In this document: one piece after another, positions 51,880 through 62,763 of the stretch
Position numbering within the stretch: the first letter of the stretch is position 1
Layout of the letters: each line of letters starts with the position of its first letter
NCBI GenBank assembly: GCA_036768485.1
Contig: JAVLUZ010000271.1
Location: 4,508,309-4,572,308, forward strand
Source of the DNA: Mermis nigrescens
Lineage: Eukaryota; Nematoda; Enoplea; Mermithida; Mermithidae
Reading direction: 5' to 3'
DNA length: 64,000 bases
Program-made: the position numbers and the translations under genes
Notes under the pieces: generated by a model
Told to the model about the DNA's origin: nothing
Seen by the model: only the letters and a program-made list of their open reading frames with translations
Database searches by the model: none

Positions 51880-52125
51880 CACACGTGGACGTGGGGGTTG
51901 GGGGGGTATGCAGCCCCCCAGAAACCAAAATACCCCCCAGAATTCAATTTTTGAACATTTTTTTCGGTCTTTTTCGCAATTTTTTGATGCCAATGGATAG
52001 TGCTTGATGAGAAACGTCGAAAAATGGTGTTTTTATCGCCATACCACAATTTTGAAGGCCATTTTTTGACCTTTAAAAATCTTGCACCCCCCCCAGAATT
52101 TTCTGTGCTGCCCACGTATGGTGCT
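51880..52125 (-). mobile_element. Family B element (right arm)
   Basis: CCCACACGTGGACGTGGGGG to GTGCTGCCCACGTATGG. Partner of 23960-24150 near the left-arm edge. Confidence 0.75.
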
Positions 52126-52214
52126 ACCCCAAAGAATTGCCGATTTTTCGTACAAAAACAGTGAAAAGTCGTTGTTTAAGCGTTTTCAGCTTATTTTTGG
52201 CTCAGAAGCAGTGT

Positions 52215-52560
52215 ATTTTTTGTACAAGGTCCGTTTGTACATGTACAAAGATGGTCCCTAAAAGTCTTTGTACATTTTGTACGACTAATTTTTGGGTACT
52301 ATAATATGATACGGTAGCGATTTTAGTGTGGTAAAAACAGAGTTGTTCGACATTTGGTAGTGTTTTCTAGCTAATTACTGGATTCAAAGGGCAAAAATCA
52401 CTAAGAATCGTCTGAAAACGGCGCGAAGCGCCGTAAAATTTGACATTTTTCTTTCCAAATGCAATTTCTGCCATTATAAAGATATATAGAACACACAATG
52501 ACTCATTTCGGCGCGAAGCGCCGAAAATTTCTGCGAATTTTAGACCTTTTTTGCAATTAT
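52215..52560 (+). mobile_element. Family D element
   Basis: Inverted match of 60280-60710. Shared words: TTGTACAAGGTCCGTTTGTAC, TTTAGTGTGGTAAAAACAGA, AGAACACACAATGACTCATTTC. It carries two exact GGCGCGAAGCGCC hairpins (52420-52432, 52510-52522). The left-arm duplication ends within it. Confidence 0.75.
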
Positions 52561-53493
52561 TGTCTTCCCAAAAATGGAAAAACCTTTGCCGAATACAAAA
52601 AAAACTGCGCTAGGTTAAAATTTCGACGCTTCGCTCCATATGCTCATTTCTTGACTATATTGCGTTCAATTCATCCGATGAATCCCAAATTTTTCGAGAT
52701 TTTTTCATGTTTTTATATTCTAGAAATAAAGAGCATTGTCCGGAACATAAAGGACAGTAATTTTCGATTTTATCCACCGTATTTTAGCCCAGAAAGAAAA
52801 TTCTTTATCTGGCCAGATATTTTTGACCAATAAGGGGAGGCACTCCCCTTCCCCCGCCCCCTTAAATCCGCCCTAGGCTCCTGTGACGTTTTCAATTTTT
52901 ACAAAAAACCGAAATGGAAGTGTGGTAAATATTTGAAATTTTCCAGAAGATTTTTGGCCATTTACTTTTCGTCAAATGCCTCCGGCATAGGACACGGTAA
53001 ACGGAGGGGTATCACCACACCTGAGCGTGAGGGAGTTGGGGGGGGGTTTGGGGGTATGCACCCCTGAGAAACAAAAATAACCCTCCCCCAGGAATCAAAT
53101 CTGTTTTACGCCGATGTAGCTCAAAATATGAAGATAGGCAAAACCATACGGAATAGTCAGTCAACACTTTGCGGAATATTGAGTCAACAGTTTATTAAGA
53201 CAAGTAGTAAATAGATAATTAAGATATGACAAAAAATTGCATCAACTATAAAAAAAGAAGAAATAAAAATATTAACACGTAAAAATTATAAAAACGTTTC
53301 TTATGTATTTTCATTCATTTATTTTCAGTTTCAATTATGTATCAATTCCCCAATTAAATTAACGATTTTGTTGATTTTTACATCTTTTTGAGATTTGTCG
53401 TATTTTTATCAATTTACGAGAAACCGCGAGTACCTACCTCATTGTTTACTTCCCCGTTATAAATCTTAAATCAAATTTTATTTAAATATATAC

Positions 53494-53589
53494 CTGTATA
53501 CGACAGTCTTCATAATTCGCAGGTGCCATACTAGCAATGGTCTCTTGGTCTAATTTGGGCAAAGAGTCCTGATGAGAATTATTGCTCTG
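53494..53589 (-). CDS. UBXN1: UBXN1-like exon leading into the UBX domain
   Basis: Acceptor TTATTTTAG and donor CAG|GTATAT bound exactly 32 codons, phase 0 both ways. It reads QSNNSHQDSLPKLDQETIAS and ends NYEDCRIQ. UBXN1 proteins have the equivalent D-x-C-R-I-Q just before the UBX strand, and joining to IRMLNG at 51658 restores C-R-I-Q-I-R. The exon lies just outside the inverted duplication, so only the UBX exon was copied. The N-terminal UBA domain and coiled-coil exons of UBXN1 were not found between here and 57979. Confidence 0.85.
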
Positions 53590-53610
53590 CTAAAATAAAT
53601 GCAAACAGAT

Positions 53611-53637
53611 AAATAAATAAATAAATAAATAAATAAG
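53611..53637. repeat. (AAAT)n microsatellite
   Basis: Six to seven ATAA/AAAT units. Confidence 0.85.
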
Positions 53638-53774
53638 CGAAAAAAACAAGTAAGCGGTCAGAGCAATACATAAATAAAAGTAAAATTACCGAAGGACAAA
53701 AGAGGCAAACCAAACCGAGACTAAGCAGCCGAAACAACTTCCCAATATTTTTGGAAAAATTTTTTAAAGTTTAA

Positions 53775-54010
53775 CAGTCTTTTGGGTGGGAGTTTGGGGG
53801 TATGCAACCCCCAAAAACCAATATACCCCCCAGAATTCAATCTTTAAAAATTTTTTTCGTTTTTTTGCAATTTTTTGATGCCAATGGATAGTGCTTGATG
53901 AGAAACGTCGAAAAATGGTGTTTTTTCCGCCATACCACCATTTAAAGGCCATTTTTTGACCTTCAAAAAATCTTGCACCCCCCAGAATTTTCTTTGCTGC
54001 CCACGTATGC
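53775..54010 (-). mobile_element. Family B element outside the duplication
   Basis: Reverse copy with CCCCCAGAATTCAATC, TTTTTTGATGCCAATGG, ATACCACCATTTAAAGGCC and a TGCTGCCCACGTATGCC end. Confidence 0.75.
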
Positions 54011-55014
54011 CTCCAACCATTTCGGACCAAAACCTATGGCTTGAAATACATAAAAAGCGTCAAACGACGTCCGAGGGCATAATTCCAGTTAAATATAGTC
54101 ATTTTTCTTAGCATTAGACTCATAAATTCAGTCATTCAGGCTTTTCTTTCCATTATTTCGCATATATTGTATAACTAAAATTATTCCATTGTCCTTATTT
54201 TTACCTGTTTTCATTTAAATATAAACACAAATACTCATGAAGAATAAAATACAACAAATTAGCAACAAATTAAGTATCCAAATTTGAGACTAAATGTCAA
54301 AATATTACTTCCACCCGAAGCAAAACCCGTTTTACCCCCCCTCCCAGATTTTTTGACCACGCGCATGTATGCAACTCCGAGAAAAATAAAAAAGGAAGGA
54401 AGCTGAAACAGCATCTCGTGTATTATAGTGGATGAAGAGAAAAATTAAAGAAACCTAAAAATACAAAAAATATGGAAAAGGTGGAAAAAGCCGAAGAAAA
54501 TTCAGGAAAAGATCAAAAAGAACACCCCAAACTTGAGATTCTATCAAAAATTACGACCAGAAATGTACGGTAATGGATTAAGAAGGGGTCTTATCTATGT
54601 AAACCCCCAGCAGAATAGACAAATGGGTTATTCCATAGGACAACGAGCACACATGCACACTAGGGGGTGTAGGAGGTACCCCCTGCCACAACTTTTGAAA
54701 GGCATACCCCTCAGGTCATTTGCGAATCAAAACCTAATGTTGAAATTATGAAAGAGCGCCAAACAATGCCCAGCAGTATAATCTGAAGTATTTTTCGAGT
54801 AGCACTCTGTCCATTCAATCATTCAGACAATTTTTATCCATTATTCTGTCCATATTGTCCATATTTTATAGTACAAGCCATTCCATTGTTCTTTTTCTCA
54901 TTTGCTTTCATGCAAGAAGAGAGAATACAACGAATTAAAGCATTTTTATGGGTTGTGTTGTGACCATATATACTAGTGATGAAACGTATCCTCAATTTCA
55001 ATTTATCCGGATCC

Positions 55015-55160
55015 GGATCCTAATTTTTACAACTTCTGGATCCGTATCCGGATCCTACTTTCTACACTTTCCGGATCCGGATCCGGATCCTATTTTCTAC
55101 AACTTCCGGATTCGGATCCGGATCCACGTTTACAAAACTTCCGGATCCGGATCCAATATG
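55015..55160. repeat. Subterminal GGATCC/CCGGAT hexamer repeats (left)
   Basis: Four clusters of two to four GGATCC/CCGGAT copies, separated by TTTCTACAACTTC-like spacers of about 30 bases. Confidence 0.9.
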
Positions 55161-55619
55161 AATGATCTTAAACTGTGCAGCGCATTAATGTACTGGTTAA
55201 TAATTTGATATGCATTATCATCCTAAATTAAATATGTTCGCTATCATACTCGCCTATCTTTATCATTATAGACGTACCTCATTTGTCATTATCATTATCC
55301 CTCGCTATCATCATTATAATTGATTGTGATGAAACGGATTTTAAACAAAATCAGATATCTTCTGACACGTTAATGAAACCGTGGAGTGTGACAATTTGTA
55401 GTGAGTCGGGTGGACATTTTAAATGAGGAGAAATATTTCAAGTCACGTAGCCGTTTTTGGTGAATAATGGCTCGTGGCGCCTGTCGGCTTTACTTAAAAC
55501 AGATAGTAAAACAAATTCTATTGTCAAAGTTGAGCAATGCACGAATCACGCTTAAGTGTACTGTCAATCGAACACGCCTCATTTATATGCACGCGCAGAA
55601 TAAAGTGTTGCGTCGCCTA

Positions 55620-55756
55620 ACTTCCGGATCCGGATCCGGGTACTTAAAATTCAAAGTTCCGGATCCGAATCCGGGTAGTTAAAATTCAAACTTCCAGATC
55701 CGGATCCGGATCCGGATCCTGAAAACATCCGGATAATACCGGATCCGGATCCGGGT
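55620..55756. repeat. Subterminal GGATCC/CCGGAT hexamer repeats (right)
   Basis: Mirror of the left cluster, with TTAAAATTCAAA-like spacers. Confidence 0.9.
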
Positions 55757-55774
55757 ACCCGTTTCATCACTAAT

Positions 55775-56078
55775 ATATACATGCACAGCATGGGAATTCT
55801 GGGGCAAGGGGAGATTAAAATTATAACATGCCTTTTTTGGTTCAAAAATGATAGGTACGCGTCAAAAACATCGTTTTTCAGCATTTCTAACGATGCTCTA
55901 TCTTTCTAGAGCATAGAAACAAAGAAATTTAGAAAAAAATCAAAAAAGTCGGAACAAATTTGATAAATAGAGTCAAACCATGAGTATACAAGGGGGCGAT
56001 AAAATTATTGTGGGGGAGTGTAAATTGTTCTGGGGGTGGGTGAAAACCCTCAAACTCCCCCCGCCAAGATCATGTATG
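55775..56078 (+). mobile_element. Family A element, internally shortened
   Basis: ATACATGCACAGCATGGGAATTC start directly after the hAT target duplication; GATCATGTATG end. Hairpin region deleted. Confidence 0.75.
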
Positions 56079-56289
56079 ATTGTTACGGAGGGAGGGAAGT
56101 TAGGAACGACAAAATATCTAAAAAATCAGCAGAAAGTCATCATTTTAGCGCCATAATTAGCCATAAAAATTGATCATTTATCCCCCACCCTCATACAAGA
56201 GAATGGGGGTGAGGGGAGTATTACCCCCTGAGCTTTGAAAAACTGATAACTGTACAGCGATTTTGGCCAAAAAACCATTGTTGTATTGC

Positions 56290-56580
56290 CCTTTTGCGCT
56301 CAGAAAATTAGCTATATAGTCTTTTTAGGTTCAGAAAACTAGCTACATAATCTTTTGAGCTAAGAAATGCTATTTAGTTGTCTTTTCTGAGTTTCAATAG
56401 GATGTAACTCCAAAAAGGGATTAATAGCTATTTTCAGTCCAAAAAGGCTATATAGCTATGTTTGTGAATCCAAAAAGGCTATACAGCTTGTTTCTGAGAC
56501 CAAACAGGCAATATAGCTAATTTTCTGACCCTAAAAGGACTATAGAGCCCTTTTTACGAAGCACACAGCTATCAAGCAAT
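56290..56580. repeat. Diverged tandem repeat of about 35 bp
   Basis: Seven or eight units around AAAAAGGCTATATAGCTA, each centred on the short palindrome TATATAGCTA-like. Confidence 0.75.
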
Positions 56581-57059
56581 TTTTGGTATTCACACCCCCC
56601 CCTAGAAAGTTTGACCTTGCGCACCTATGCCCCTAAGGAAACTCGGTTTACGCCTCTTCCAGAACTTTTGACCGTGTGCACGCATGGCAACAAGGCAAAC
56701 TGAAGGCCCAAAAAAAGATGCAAATGAAAAAATTTGTCCAAATCGCGTGAAATTGACCAGAAATTGTGAATTAACATAGTTTCAAAATAATTTTAGCAGG
56801 CCAATTTATGATAAGATTTCTGCTCGAAAAATCTTATTAACTGACCCTCAGATCGGCCATGATGCGCATAAATGATGACGTAGTAGAGCAAAAGATGCCC
56901 ATGAAAATTACGCAATGTAAAAAGACTAGCGAAGAATACAAAAAAATAAATCAAAAAAATTAAAAAAAAACAAAAAAATGGAAAAATCATAGAAAAGTTA
57001 AAGAACTAAATTGAAAAAAGGAAAAATTTTAAAAAACATCTTATGTTTAACACTGGCTG

Positions 57060-57513
57060 CAGTGCTCGCCATGAAACATGACGCACTATAATCATCAGAT
57101 TTATATTAGATGATGCGTCGCGAGCGCCGCGTTTAGTCTATAATGCGCTATCATCTCTTTTTTATTATTTTAGGATATTTATCTGTATCATGCCGTTAAT
57201 CTGGCGATGCTGACAGCGCAATTTAGCTATTAATAGCGCCAACAAGAGGGAAGCGCGCACGTGAATGCCGGAAGCGCGCACGTGAATGCCGTTCTATATT
57301 CAGGCACGTGCGTGCTTCCGGCATTCACATGCGCGCTTCCTTCTTGGCGCTATTGATAGCTAAATTGCGCCGTCCGCATCGCCAGATTAACGGCATGATA
57401 CAGATAAATATCCTATAATAATAAAAAGAGATGATAGCGAATTCGGCGCTCGCGACGCATCATCTAATATAAATCTGACGATTATAGTGCGTCATGTTTC
57501 ATGGCGAGCACTG
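57060..57513. mobile_element. Young foldback MITE with about 225-bp inverted arms
   Basis: Starts CAGTGCTCGCCATGAAACAT and ends with its inverse. The arms are about 95% identical by eye over nearly the whole element, with almost no loop; one arm has a tandem duplicated GGAAGCGCGCACGTGAATGCC-like unit at the centre. No convincing target duplication. A transcript would fold into a long, nearly perfect RNA hairpin. Confidence 0.88.
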
Positions 57514-57519
57514 TACTAT

Positions 57520-57955
57520 TAACAATAACGACATGATATAAAAGTGTAAACGTATAAAACCAAGAAGGTAGAAAAGTACAAAAAAAATGAAAATGGGAAA
57601 AGTTAGAAAAAGCGAGAATTACGAAAAATGCATATAAAAAAGTAAAAAAGATCAGAACAAAAACCTAAAAAGGAGGGAAAAGTCGGAAAAGATCACCTCC
57701 AAACAGAAGCCGCTAAAAAACAGCAGTGATAAAGATTGATTTAAAAAAATTATGAAGAATAAAAAACGCCGGCGTAAAACGAATAAAGAATTCAAAAAGA
57801 GAAAAAAGCGAAAAAGTTGTAAAAAATGGCTAAAAAATACAAAAAATGAAGAAAACTCGAAAAAATAATCAAATTAGTCTAAAAGACAATTTTCTTCATG
57901 AAAAAATTTTTCATAAAATTTTTCAAAATATCAAAAAATAAAACACCTAATATCA
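57520..57955. other. A-rich low-complexity stretch
   Basis: Runs of AAAAA interrupted by GAAAAG-like words; no gene seen. Confidence 0.6.
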
Positions 57956-57978
57956 CAGTCAGTGGCTGCTGGCTGTGA

Positions 57979-58172
57979 TTAAGGATAGCGACAGCAATAA
58001 CATGCGAAAGACGGTCCTTGAAGCATGCGTTTTTTTGCGCTACTTGATTGGGCCGACGAGGGCCGCGGAAATTGGCACAATTCGCAGAACGGCAGAGCGT
58101 TGTGGTTTAAAAAAGTGCAAGCCTGGCATTTCCACTGTTCGTCGTCGTAAACAAAATCGTTAGGCGTAGGCA
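57979..58172 (-). CDS. TAB2: TAB2/TAB3-like terminal exon with NZF zinc finger
   Basis: Acceptor GTGTAAAG opens the exon in phase 1; stop TAA at 57979. It reads PTPNDFVYDDEQWKC, then QACTFLNHNALPFCELC and PRPSS. W-x-C-x2-C-T-F-L-N-x6-C-x2-C is an NZF (RanBP2-type) finger with the T-F pair and a hydrophobic residue (Leu) after the third Cys that bind ubiquitin. Vertebrate TAB2/TAB3 end with a very similar W-N-C...C-T-F-L-N-H-P-A-L finger that reads K63-linked chains for the TAK1 kinase. Here about 25 extra residues follow the finger. Other NZF proteins (ZRANB3, NPL4) are less similar. Confidence 0.82.
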
Positions 58173-58777
58173 CTTTACACAAAAAAAACGACTTTACACT
58201 GGTTAGAAGATTTGACTTTACACTGCTCGAATGCAGCCAGTTTTTTGGCCCAAAATTTGCGCCGGAAACTTCCACCGCCCAATATGTATTAAGTCGTGTG
58301 TCGATAAATTAATACTTTAAGTAGGTATGTTTAAATAAAGTGAAATATTAAATATGTAATTCATGAAATTTCTATACAGTAACTTAAATTTTCGAATGCA
58401 AAATGCTGGACAATAATGAAAATTGATTTATATAATTTAATTTTACTCACTTTTTCATTTATTTATTTTTCAGTGACTTAATTTATTATTTATTTCATCA
58501 TTCGATTTTTTTATCTATTCGTTTCTATTTATCCAGTTTACATAAATCGATAAAGTCTCACCAACTACGGTCGAGAATCCTTCGTTGCCCAAAATTCGGC
58601 TCATTACAGATCCACTTGGATTACGGTAGCCTAAAACAAGGCGAATGAACCATTCCGATGTAAACTAATCTCAGCGGCGATTCATAAATACGATATGAAT
58701 CGGTGTACATTTTTGGCAAAAAAATCAGTGTAAACAAAATAAACTTCTGTCGATCTTGAAGTAAACAAGGAGATATA

Positions 58778-59074
58778 TTGGTACCGAACATAAACGGCAA
58801 TAAATGGGCAAAAAATTCATTTAAGCAATATTTTAGCTGCTTAAACAAACTTTACAACCGGGGTTTAAGAGTGGCCGAATGGCTTCACACTCGCTACCTT
58901 TGGCAAGCCTTGCGCAAGCATCAGAACGAAGCAACAAGGACTAAAGCTGAAAAGCGCGTTCGAGCGAATGTCGCCCATTATAGAATGAATGCCACTTTAC
59001 GCCCCGAATTTAAATCATTTAATATAAAGCAAATCAAACATCATTTTGTAAACCAAATCCCCACAGGTATATAA
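58778..59074 (+). other. Open frame of 98 codons in TAB-like intron, unknown
   Basis: A + strand frame, opposite to the TAB-like gene, that reads GLRVAEWLHTRYLWQALRKH and AEKRVRANVAHYRMNATLRP: basic, helical and of balanced composition. It ends just before a CACAG|GTATAT donor-like site. I recognise no family. It may be an exon of an overlapping gene or chance. Confidence 0.3.
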
Positions 59075-59084
59075 GCTACATATA

Positions 59085-59510
59085 CATGCACATAGGGGGT
59101 GAGGGTGGGTATTGTCCCCTCCCCCCATGAAGAATCAGCCGGACAGGTATATACTGTCCCGCTATTTTGAGCTGATGGAACGTTTTTTGCATCATTTTTG
59201 AGGTTAAAAGCAGTAAAAACGTCAAAATTTTTCCGGCGCTTCGCGCCAGATTAGTACTTTTAAGCACTTTTACTCGAAAAGCGCCCAAAATTGATATAAT
59301 TTTACTTTTAGTGTTAAAAGTTATATACTGTAGTCAAAATGGACTAAAAATGCTTTTATCATGCGATATTACCACGAAAAAACGTTTTATAGGCTATTTT
59401 CACCATTTTGATCGTTGAAACAGCAAAAAATTCGTGAAAGTTAAATTTATCTGTTTTTGAATTTTTGGGATCTCCACCCCCCACCGACCCTGACCTTGTG
59501 CACCAATGAT
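59085..59510 (+). mobile_element. Family C element
   Basis: ATACATGCACATAGGGGGTGAGGG start and CCTTGTGCACCAATGATA-like end. Contains the exact hairpin GGCGCTTCGCGCC (59235-59247). Relative at 23440-23806 and a worn one near 18060. Confidence 0.7.
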
Positions 59511-59885
59511 ATAAACCTGATGCAAACTTGCGAGCCGAATGAATTTGAGCGTCAGAAATTTGTTTTTATCCTCAATAGGCACAGAACTTTGCACACCACA
59601 GTTCAATCAAACAAACTTTAGACACCGAAATGTAGAGAATCGCTGAATCACCGTCTACGCAACTTTATACAACGCTGTTTAAACTAATTTTATTCACCCA
59701 ACTTCGAAAAACCGCTGAGATCCCTTCTATCCAACGTTATATACCGTAATTTAACAAACTTAACACAACTTTAAACCGCAGCTGAGCTCATTTGTAGTTA
59801 GATTTATAAACTCCGTTTAAACTAACTTTACACTCTCTAGTTTACACGCTGTAAACAACCGCGCATTTCATTCTATACTTTATAC

Positions 59886-59994
59886 CTGCCGAGTTAGTTG
59901 AACAGGAAACTTTGCTATCAAGCTCGTTAACAATCTCGGTTATTTCGACCTGCAATTTTCTGATATCCGTCTGGAGATCATCCATGGCTAAGAC
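59886..59994 (-). CDS. TAB2: TAB2/TAB3-like coiled-coil exon
   Basis: Acceptor GTCGTAG and donor GCAG|GTATAA bound 109 bases, phase 0 in and phase 1 out, which fits the NZF exon. It reads VLAMDDLQTDIRKLQVEITE, then IVNELDSK: heptad-like and close in pattern to the [20 protein letters not shown] helix just before the NZF in vertebrate TAB2. The ATG at 59985 could look like a start codon, but the phase match upstream and the family pattern favour an internal exon. Confidence 0.75.
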
Positions 59995-60219
59995 CTACGA
60001 CAAATACTATCACTGAGCACAATACCACTCAACTTCATTTATTATTTGATTTAATTTGATGTGGATAGCACATAATTCATGGCGAAGAAAAACGCCCAGG
60101 TTTTTATTATTAATAGAGAATGGTATTCAATAAAACAAGGAGCGAATGAGATTAAAAATAAACAGATAAATAAAAAGTAAATAAATAAATTAAATTAATA
60201 GGCGGACGATCAAAAAATT

Positions 60220-61070
60220 AAGTGGCTTTTCTAGGCTCAAAGAAAAGATGGATAGGTGTCGCGCGTTTTTTGTGTTCAGCAAAGATTTTTCCCGATGTAC
60301 AAAAACTTTTAGGGACCGCCTTTGTACATGTATAAACAAAGATATTTGTGAAGACAAAAACTGCAAAAAAGGTCTGAAATTCGCAAAAATTTACGGCGCT
60401 TGGCGCCGAAATGAGTAATTGTGTGTTCTATATACCTTTATAACGGCATAAATTGCATTTTGAAAGAAAAATGTCAAATTTCTAAGCGCTCCGCGCCGCT
60501 TCGAAACGATTATTAGTGATTTTTGCCCTCAGAAACCCAGAAATTAGCTAAAATACACTATTAAAGGTCGAACAATTCTGTTTTTACCACACTAAAATCG
60601 CCACTGTACCATATTATATATAGTACCCGAAAATTTGTGGTTACAAAATGTACAAAGACTTTCAGAACCCATCATTTTACATGTACAAACGGACCTTGTG
60701 AAAAAACACTGATAGGCGTTTGAAACCTCATTTTTCGGCTTTTATAATGATGATCAATCTTTCCCATCAAAATTTCGTAGGAATATTAGAAAAAATTGAT
60801 CAAATCAAACAAAATATACTGAAAAAATGTGTCAATAAGCGCCAAAATTTTGACACTTAAGAGCAAACAGATAGCTAAAAAGCCGTTTTTTCAACGAATT
60901 TCTTGCAATTTTGCGAAAAATCGAGAATTCTGCGGTTCCATGGGGGGAATGATGAAAAAAATTCTAGATGAGGGGGTAAAATCTCGATAAGTCGACGAGT
61001 GGAGAAGTCAAAAATTTCTGACTTTGGGGGATGGGGTGAGAGACGACCGATTTTGGGTGGGGCCCCTACA
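60220..61070 (+). mobile_element. Family A element with a nested family D insertion
   Basis: Family A words flank both sides (AGTGGCTTTTCTAGGCTCAAAG before; ACTGATAGGCGTTTGAAACC after). The 60280-60710 insert is a reverse copy of the 52215-52560 family D element, with GGCGCTTGGCGCC and CATATTATATATAGTACCC. Confidence 0.65.
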
Positions 61071-61119
61071 TCCTCTTCTAAGCATGATAACGTTTAATTA
61101 TAATTAAGATAATTAGTAC

Positions 61120-61262
61120 TTCCGCCTCAATTCGCTTCGCCTGATTGAACAACCCATTCTCGAGGCCCTTCACGTCAGCCTTCAAATTTCGGGCGTTCGC
61201 TCTGGAGCCATTCAACAACCTAACTATTCGAACTTTTGACGATTTCTGCTTGTTGAGGTGAT
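61120..61262 (-). CDS. TAB2: TAB2/TAB3-like upstream coiled-coil exon
   Basis: Acceptor CACGGTCAG and donor GGAA|GTACTA bound 143 bases, phase 2 bases in and phase 0 out, joining the next exon cleanly. It reads HLNKQKSSKVRIVRLLNGSR and LKADVKGLENGLFNQAKRIE. L-K-A-(D/E)-V-x-x-(L/M)-E-N-x-L matches the LKAEVNEMENNL helix of vertebrate TAB2. The N-terminal CUE domain expected for TAB2/3 is not visible to 64000, so the gene continues outside the window or is shorter. Confidence 0.72.
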
Positions 61263-61399
61263 CTGACCGTGAGAGAAATATTCTTGAAGAAAAATTCGGC
61301 TTAACGGTCGAAATGCGTACTATATAAATGATTAGCAGGGGTGGGTATCCCTTATTTATCCACAATGACTGGAATTTTTTACCTATGTATACATGTAAC

Positions 61400-61734
61400 G
61401 GAGGAGTAGTATAGAGACCTATCCGGACGTATTTAATTAGTACTGCTATGTTATGATGTGTGAAAAAGTCGGCCTATCTTTTCTACATAATGGTACCGTT
61501 TCTGCAGCCTAAGCAAGGGTCAGGAGGGCATATTTCTAGGATTAATTTATATACAATAGGCAGCAGAACACGTCAAGCTTGCCTTGCTGCATCTATACTT
61601 GTACTGGGACGTCATATTTCTTGAATAGGCAGCAACACAGGCGGGTTCAAATTTTTACTGAGACGTCATAAGAATGGTTGAGTATACTTATGCGTGGGCT
61701 TCTGAATTTAATGATTAATATATGCAGTTGTTGA
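61400..61734. other. Short intergenic stretch, nothing recognised
   Basis: Two related passages around GGCAGCAGAACACG and GGCAGCAACACAGG (61559, 61628), each followed by a CTGGGACGTCATA-like word, suggest an old tandem duplication of about 65 bp. No gene seen. Confidence 0.4.
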
Positions 61735-61995
61735 AGGATAGACAATCTTGTAGGATAGGTAATGTTGTAGCATAGAAAATAGTTGAGGAGTAAAAGGGTT
61801 GAAATTGGCAGGGTGCCAAGCCTAGGCTTAGGTGTAAACTGAACCTAAGTGTAAACAATGCTCAAGTGTATGCTTAATTTAAGGTCTAAATTGAGCCTGA
61901 GTGTAAATTAAGCCTAAGTGCAAAGCTAATTTAAGGTCGAAATTAAGCCTCCGAGGCTTATGCCTCAGCACTGGGGCTGAGGCTGAGGCCGGTGC
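61735..61995. repeat. Inverted-repeat arm with AGCCTAAGTGTAAA minisatellite (left)
   Basis: Contains GTAGGATAGGTAATGTTGTAG, AGTTGAGGAGTAAAAGGG, then several GCCTAAGTGTAAA/TTAATTTAAGG units. The reverse complement is found at 63825-64000. Confidence 0.75.
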
Positions 61996-62605
61996 CAAGG
62001 CAAGCTGTTATGCATACTAATGTATGCTGATGCTATAAGTGTACACTTAAAATTATTTACGGTACTTTTTTCATTAGTACATAATAATATGACTGTGAAA
62101 AGAAGATTTATTTCAGGTTACTCACCATATAATGGCTTTAAATTACAAGCTTAAGAAGTTAAAAAATGGTTTGAAAAATATCAATGATGTATGTGATACT
62201 GAATCAGTCCAATTAAATGACAATTATTCGTGATAAATCATAAATGTGCAACTGTCTTCAGATTTTCAAAACTTCATGACTGATTTCCAAAGAAGTAAAG
62301 AATTGTGAGGTAATTTTAAAGTTCGGAATAGAATACCCATATTTCTTATGATCTAAGCTCTCAATTAATCAATGATGTCAGTTTTTGAGAAAAATAAAAA
62401 TTTGTTGTGATGCTACAATGTGCTCATCATTTCATTTATGGTAAATATTAATTTTTCCGCTGAAAAGCCAAGCAAAGTATGAGAGTTTCAGTTCAAGCAT
62501 TTATTTTATGTTTAACATTATCATTTTTGTTCAGTTTCCACTTAAAAAGTTCATCAAATTTTTAATTAAATTTTCATTACAGTTTGAAAATTCATTACCA
62601 CTTAC

Positions 62606-62763
62606 AAAATTTCTTTGAGGCATTACAGAAAATTTGACGTTAGTTATAGCCTGTAGTCCAAATTTTGTATCTGAACGACAGAAATTCTCCTCATCATCTA
62701 TTTGCTCTAGTTTTTCAGCTGAGCCTTTCAAATCATGACCATTTGTGATTAAAATAAGGGTTC
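62606..62763 (-). CDS. Candidate exon, unknown protein
   Basis: Acceptor TTCATTCTTCTAG and a strong donor TTTT|GTAAGTGG bound 158 bases (2 + 52 codons). It reads TLILITNGHDLKGSAEKLEQ and DDEENFCRSDTKFGLQAITN, with no stop and a coding-like composition. No family recognised. It lies within the inverted-repeat-bounded unit, downstream of the zinc-finger-like exon, but the phases do not join directly, so a further exon would be needed. Confidence 0.5.

Larger units (their letters stand above)
54974..55772. mobile_element. hAT-type element with GGATCC-rich ends (799 bp)
   Basis: Perfect 13-bp inverted ends TAGTGATGAAACG and CGTTTCATCACTA, flanked on both sides by the identical 8-mer ATATATAC (54966-54973 and 55773-55780). 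Perfect 8-bp target duplication and TAGTG-type ends identify a hAT element. Blocks of (GGATCC)n/CCGGAT hexamers lie at both subterminal regions in inverted orientation and could bind transposase. No transposase frame, so it is non-autonomous. The intact duplication implies a recent insertion. Confidence 0.93.

Noticed and set aside
59983..59985. Start codon of a small coiled-coil gene (MDDLQTDIRK)
   Set aside because: An upstream acceptor in phase 0 joins the exon at 61120-61262, and both match the TAB2 coiled coil, so the ATG is internal.
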